From Bacteroidota bacterium (GTDB taxonomy: Bacteria > Bacteroidota > Bacteroidia > UKL13-3), in contig CANHJJ010000060.1 in NCBI GenBank assembly GCA_947460565.1, positions 1-9,057 of the forward strand: 9,057 bases of DNA. The letters are read 5' to 3'. Below are positions 7,220 through 9,057 of this stretch, piece by piece. The translations under genes were made by a program, and so were the position numbers. A model generated the notes under the pieces. The model was not told the origin of the DNA and did not search any database. It saw only the letters and a program-made list of their open reading frames with translations. Position 1 is the first letter of the stretch. Each line of letters opens with the position of its first letter.

Positions 7220-7236
7220 TTTTAAAACTAAACATT

Positions 7237-7320
7237 ATGTACGGACTAATCGTTAATGCGCAATTTGTAGTATTAAATGCTATAAAAGCGTTGTCAAAAA
7301 CATTGAAGTTGTTCGTGTAA
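7237..7320 (+). CDS. Small ORF 1 of a tandem family, 27-residue amphipathic peptide
   Basis: ATG to TAA encodes a peptide beginning MYGLIVNAQFVVLNAIKAL and ending SKTLKLFV. Most residues are hydrophobic, and N7, N14, K17, K21 and K24 fall at three- to seven-residue intervals on one face, giving an amphipathic helix with net charge about +3. The size and pattern recall TisB-like or other type I toxin peptides, but there is no identifiable family. The first five codons match those of small ORF 3 except for two synonymous third-base changes (GGA/GGC, ATC/ATT), which favours coding. A strong terminator begins 16 bases after the stop. No clear ribosome-binding sequence is visible, which is usual in this phylum. 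It may instead be part of a non-coding RNA. Confidence 0.5.
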   Translation: MYGLIVNAQFVVLNAIKALSKTLKLFV

Positions 7321-7332
7321 TGACTTCTACAC
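7315..7332 (+). other. Short hairpin GTGTA/TACAC overlapping the end of small ORF 1
   Basis: GTGTA (7315-7319) and TACAC (7328-7332) with an eight-base loop, immediately before the terminator stem. The stem covers the stop codon region, so it may be part of a folded 3' end of this transcript. Five pairs alone could be chance. Confidence 0.25.
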
Positions 7333-7336
7333 CGAG

Positions 7337-7365
7337 AAACTGCCGCTTTAATGGCGGCAGTTTTT
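7337..7365 (+). terminator. Rho-independent terminator after small ORF 1
   Basis: AAACTGCCGC (7337-7346), loop TTTAATG, GCGGCAGTTT (7354-7363), then further T. Ten perfect pairs with a GC core and a T run of five. This is the strongest terminator in the window, and it separates small ORF 1 from small ORF 2. Confidence 0.93.
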
Positions 7366-7379
7366 AATTAAAAATAATT

Positions 7380-7505
7380 ATGAATACAATAATAGCCTTA
7401 GCACAACAAACACATTTAAGTCTAATGAAGACCTTGTTAAAGATTATTAGAGAACTTGATTCCAACACGAAGGATTTAAATAAAAACTCAAATCAAACTA
7501 CCTAA
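7380..7505 (+). CDS. Small ORF 2 of the tandem family, 41 residues
   Basis: ATG to TAA, starting MNTIIALAQQTHLSLMKTLL and continuing KIIRELDSN into a polar tail rich in Asn, Lys and Thr. Residues 3-27 form a plausible amphipathic helix; the tail is hydrophilic. Aligned without gaps to small ORF 3 it shares I5, Q9, T11 and H12, and it has the same length; I5 and Q9 also occur in small ORF 1. It starts 15 bases after the T run of the previous terminator, so it needs either read-through or its own promoter in a very short AT-rich gap. A second terminator follows. Function unknown. Confidence 0.45.
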   Translation: MNTIIALAQQTHLSLMKTLLKIIRELDSNTKDLNKNSNQTT

Positions 7506-7545
7506 ATTACTTGGTCTGATAATCAGTCATTAATAATTTTGCCAA

Positions 7546-7577
7546 AAAAAGCATTTGTTTGAAACGAAATGCTTTTT
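7546..7577 (+). terminator. Rho-independent terminator after small ORF 2
   Basis: AAAAAGCATTT (7546-7556) and AAATGCTTTTT (7567-7577) with a ten-base loop: eleven perfect pairs ending in a T run. The A run on the left arm makes it potentially bidirectional. Confidence 0.85.
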
Positions 7578-7597
7578 ACATTCGTCTATACAACCAT

Positions 7598-7615
7598 ACA
7601 AAACAATATTTAATC
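7598..7615 (+). repeat. Upstream block, copy 2 (before third small ORF)
   Basis: ACAAAACAAT (7598-7607), A, then TTTAATC (7609-7615), ten bases before the ATG at 7626. It matches copy 1 at 7201-7219 apart from the one- to two-base joint. TTATGTACGG over the start codon is also shared, so the duplication spans leader and start. Confidence 0.55.
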
Positions 7616-7625
7616 CATTTATATT

Positions 7626-7751
7626 ATGTACGGCCTAATTACAATCATTCAAACTACGCATAAGAATTTAGTTTCAGGTATTATGCAATTTCTATACTAC
7701 ATAGATTTTGAAGAAAGTAAGCAGAGGCCAATCAAGCAATTTAAGTTCTAG
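7626..7751 (+). CDS. Small ORF 3 of the tandem family, 41 residues
   Basis: ATG to TAG, starting MYGLITIIQTTHKNLVSGIM, then QFLYYIDFEE and a basic tail ending KQFKF. The first five residues equal those of small ORF 1 and the leader is shared with it; I5, Q9, T11 and H12 match small ORF 2. The hydrophobic segment, about residues 4-26, could insert into or lie on a membrane; the tail is charged. A folded sequence starts three bases after the stop. This copy links the other two, which supports a family of three diverged duplicates rather than three chance frames. Function unknown. Confidence 0.5.
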   Translation: MYGLITIIQTTHKNLVSGIMQFLYYIDFEESKQRPIKQFKF

Positions 7752-7754
7752 TAT

Positions 7755-7792
7755 GAGAAATTAGGCTGGAAATTTTCCGCAGTCCATTTCTC
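7755..7792 (+). other. Two-part hairpin following small ORF 3
   Basis: GAGAAAT (7755-7761) pairs with ATTTCTC (7786-7792). Inside, GGCTG (7764-7768) pairs with CAG-t-CC (7780-7785) over a loop. There is no T run after it, so it is not a standard terminator; it may be a 3' structure or a processed RNA end. It occupies the place where the other two small ORFs have terminators. Confidence 0.4.
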
Positions 7793-7864
7793 TCAAATTA
7801 TAGCGCTTTCTGAGTCATTCGTTTAATAGTTTAATCAAATGTGTATTATTGAATAAAAAATAAT

Positions 7865-8704
7865 ATGCAATTATATACTATAAATACAGGCTATTTTAAA
7901 TTGGATGGGGGTGCCATGTTTGGCGTTGTTCCTAAAAGTATTTGGCATAAACTTAATCCTGCTGACGAGAATAACATGATCAGATTGGCCATGCGATGCC
8001 TACTCATCCAAGATGGAAAAAGATTGATATTAATTGATAACGGAATAGGGGAGAAACAAGACTCGAAATTCTTTTCTCACTATTTTTTATATGGCGATGA
8101 TAGTCTTGATAAGTCTCTCAAATTAAATGGATTTTCTGTAGATGACATTACTGATGTGGTTCTGTCTCACTTGCATTTTGACCATTGTGGTGGCAGTATT
8201 AGCTGGAATAATGATCGAACGAAATTTCAAACAACCTTTAAAAACGCAACCTATTGGATTGATGAAAAACATTGGGCCGAAAGTCAGGCTCCTAATCCAC
8301 GTGAGAAAGCAAGTTTTTTGAAAGATAACATTTTACCAATACAAGAAAGCGGTCAATTAAAATTATTAAAACATGGTGAATTATTTCATCCAGAAATAGA
8401 ATTATTGTATTCAAATGGACATACCAACAACATGATTCATCCTGTCATTCCATATAAGAATTCAAAGGTGATTTATTTAGCAGATGTAATTCCAACAATG
8501 GCTCATATACCCACAGCCTATGTTATGGGTTATGATGTTCGTCCACTCGACACCATGATTGAAAAGCAGAGAATATTAAAATTGGCTGCAGAAAAAAATT
8601 ACATTCTGTATTTTGAGCATGACCCTTTCCATGAAGCCTGCACCGTTGAACAAACTGAAAAAGGAATTCGATCGAAAGAGATATTGAAACTAAAAGACTT
8701 TTAA
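7865..8704 (+). CDS. Metallo-beta-lactamase-fold hydrolase
   Basis: A 279-residue MBL-fold protein, cytoplasmic (no signal peptide). The full ligand set of a two-metal site is visible: H102, H104, D106 and H107 in SHLHFDHCGG, H186 in SNGHTNNM, D207 in YLADVIP and H252 in FEHDP. The N-terminal strand MQLYTINTGYFKLDGGAMFG and the mid-protein VIYLADVIPT suit the lactonase-like branch (AttM/YtnP type). Acyl-homoserine-lactone cleavage is possible, but the substrate cannot be told from sequence. The usual GHTPGH after the fourth motif is replaced by GHTNNMIHP. The ATG at 7865 is followed by the family's first strand. TATTATTG at 7844-7851 is one base from the phylum's -7 consensus, but no good -33 partner was found. 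The next gene follows 73 bases later on the same strand. Confidence 0.9.
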   Translation: MQLYTINTGYFKLDGGAMFGVVPKSIWHKLNPADENNMIRLAMRCLLIQDGKRLILIDNGIGEKQDSKFFSHYFLYGDDSLDKSLKLNGFSVDDITDVVLSHLHFDHCGGSISWNNDRTKFQTTFKNATYWIDEKHWAESQAPNPREKASFLKDNILPIQESGQLKLLKHGELFHPEIELLYSNGHTNNMIHPVIPYKNSKVIYLADVIPTMAHIPTAYVMGYDVRPLDTMIEKQRILKLAAEKNYILYFEHDPFHEACTVEQTEKGIRSKEILKLKDF

Positions 8705-8743
8705 TTTAACAATTTTATAATTTCGACAATTTAAACTATTTTG

Positions 8744-8766
8744 TTTTATCTTGCTCATAGATAAAA
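8744..8766. promoter_or_regulatory. Inverted repeat in the leader of the DUF1800 gene
   Basis: TTTTATC (8744-8750) and GATAAAA (8760-8766), seven perfect pairs around a nine-base spacer, ending 11 bases before the ATG. It may be an operator or a leader hairpin, or the weak end of the MBL gene transcript (the right arm has no T run after it). AT-rich, so chance is possible. Confidence 0.3.
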
Positions 8767-8777
8767 TTAAAAAGCGT

Positions 8778-9057
8778 ATGTCGAAACTAAAACGTAGGCA
8801 ATTTCTTCAAGAGGCTGCTTCAGCTTTGCTTTCTGATGATTCCAATTCATCTAATGCTACTTATATTGATTTTTCAAATAAAACCTTACCTACTCAGCTA
8901 GGTAAAGCCTCAACAGGTCTTAGCGAGTATAAAGGAGCATTCGGAGAGCCTGAAATTTTACATTTATGCAGAAGAACTTTATTTGGCGTTAAAAAGTCGG
9001 ATGTTGATTTTTTTAAAACCAAAAGCATGAGCGATGCTGTTGATTACATATTAAATA
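8778..9057 (+). CDS. DUF1800 family protein, N-terminal part (3' end outside window)
   Basis: 93 codons are visible before the right edge. GEPEILHLCRRTLFGVKK (57-74, with the HLxRRTxFG core) followed by SDVDFFKTKSMSDAVDYIL is the characteristic start of DUF1800 proteins, which are of unknown function and in many bacteria sit beside a DUF1501 gene; that neighbour would be beyond the window. The N-terminus MSKLKRRQFLQEAASALL carries an RRxFL twin-arginine-like motif but has only a short hydrophobic stretch before the acidic SDDSNSS, so secretion by Tat is uncertain. The ATG at 8778 is the first in frame. The spacing from the MBL gene (73 bases) allows its own promoter. Confidence 0.82.
   Translation, partial: MSKLKRRQFLQEAASALLSDDSNSSNATYIDFSNKTLPTQLGKASTGLSEYKGAFGEPEILHLCRRTLFGVKKSDVDFFKTKSMSDAVDYILN

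Larger units (their letters stand above)
7014..7236. other. AT-rich divergent intergenic region, pepT to first small ORF
   Basis: 223 bases without a credible gene. It contains T runs (7069-7074 and 7112-7118), the 11-base-period direct repeat at 7146-7166, and the block at 7201-7219 that recurs before the third small ORF. Promoters for pepT (-) and the first small ORF (+) should lie here, but no exact TAnnTTTG box with correct spacing was found. Confidence 0.6.

Noticed and set aside
7830..7836. Third TTTAATC upstream of the MBL gene, as a possible member of the shared leader block
   Set aside because: It lacks the ACAAAACAAT part and the spacing differs; seven AT-rich bases are expected by chance.
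1..9057. tRNA, rRNA, CRISPR array, insertion sequence or attachment site
   Set aside because: The intergenic stretches were read on both strands; no cloverleaf, regular spacer-repeat array, transposase or terminal inverted repeats with target duplications were seen.

Overview
The window looks like a chromosomal segment of an AT-rich member of the Bacteroidota. The pointers are protein families at home in that phylum (a WbqC-like protein, a TonB transducer with a Gly/Pro/Lys-rich linker, a DUF1800 protein, PurB ending in NYTGI). A good match to the phylum's unusual promoter (TTG-N19-TAnnTTTG) also lies in front of purB. The phylum call is inference from gene content; no rRNA or other marker is present.

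Layout. 1-1766 (+): C-terminal two thirds of the ATP-dependent helicase HrpB, cut by the window edge, followed by a strong bidirectional terminator. 1806-2150 (-): a decayed reading frame with three in-frame stops, not recognised. 2177-3013 (-): a TonB energy transducer. 3014-3143: a short divergent promoter region. 3144-4481 (+): purB, adenylosuccinate lyase, followed one base later by a small lipoprotein gene (4483-5043) with an NTF2-like C-terminal half. These two converge on a minus-strand group read pepT (7013-5760), then a 38-codon GTG-start ORF (5760-5644), then a wbqC-like gene (5642-5040). The lipoprotein and wbqC stop codons lie on the same CTAG.

7014-7864 is an 850-base region without a conventional gene and is the most interesting part. 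It holds three tandem short ORFs on the + strand (27, 41 and 41 codons), each followed by a hairpin. The first and third start with the same MYGLI codons (differing only at synonymous third positions) and share an upstream block. The second and third align at Q9, T11 and H12. The peptides look like amphipathic helices, two with polar tails. A tandem small-peptide family, possibly of the type I toxin kind, is the favoured reading, but that function is inference.

7865-8704 (+) is a metallo-beta-lactamase-fold hydrolase with the full metal-ligand set. 8778 to the right edge (+) is the N-terminus of a DUF1800 protein.

Functionally this is mostly housekeeping: RNA helicase, purine synthesis, tripeptide breakdown and outer-membrane energy coupling. 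The clearest transcription units are purB-lipoprotein and pepT-smORF-wbqC, both packed tightly enough for translational coupling. No tRNA, rRNA, CRISPR array or insertion sequence was seen.
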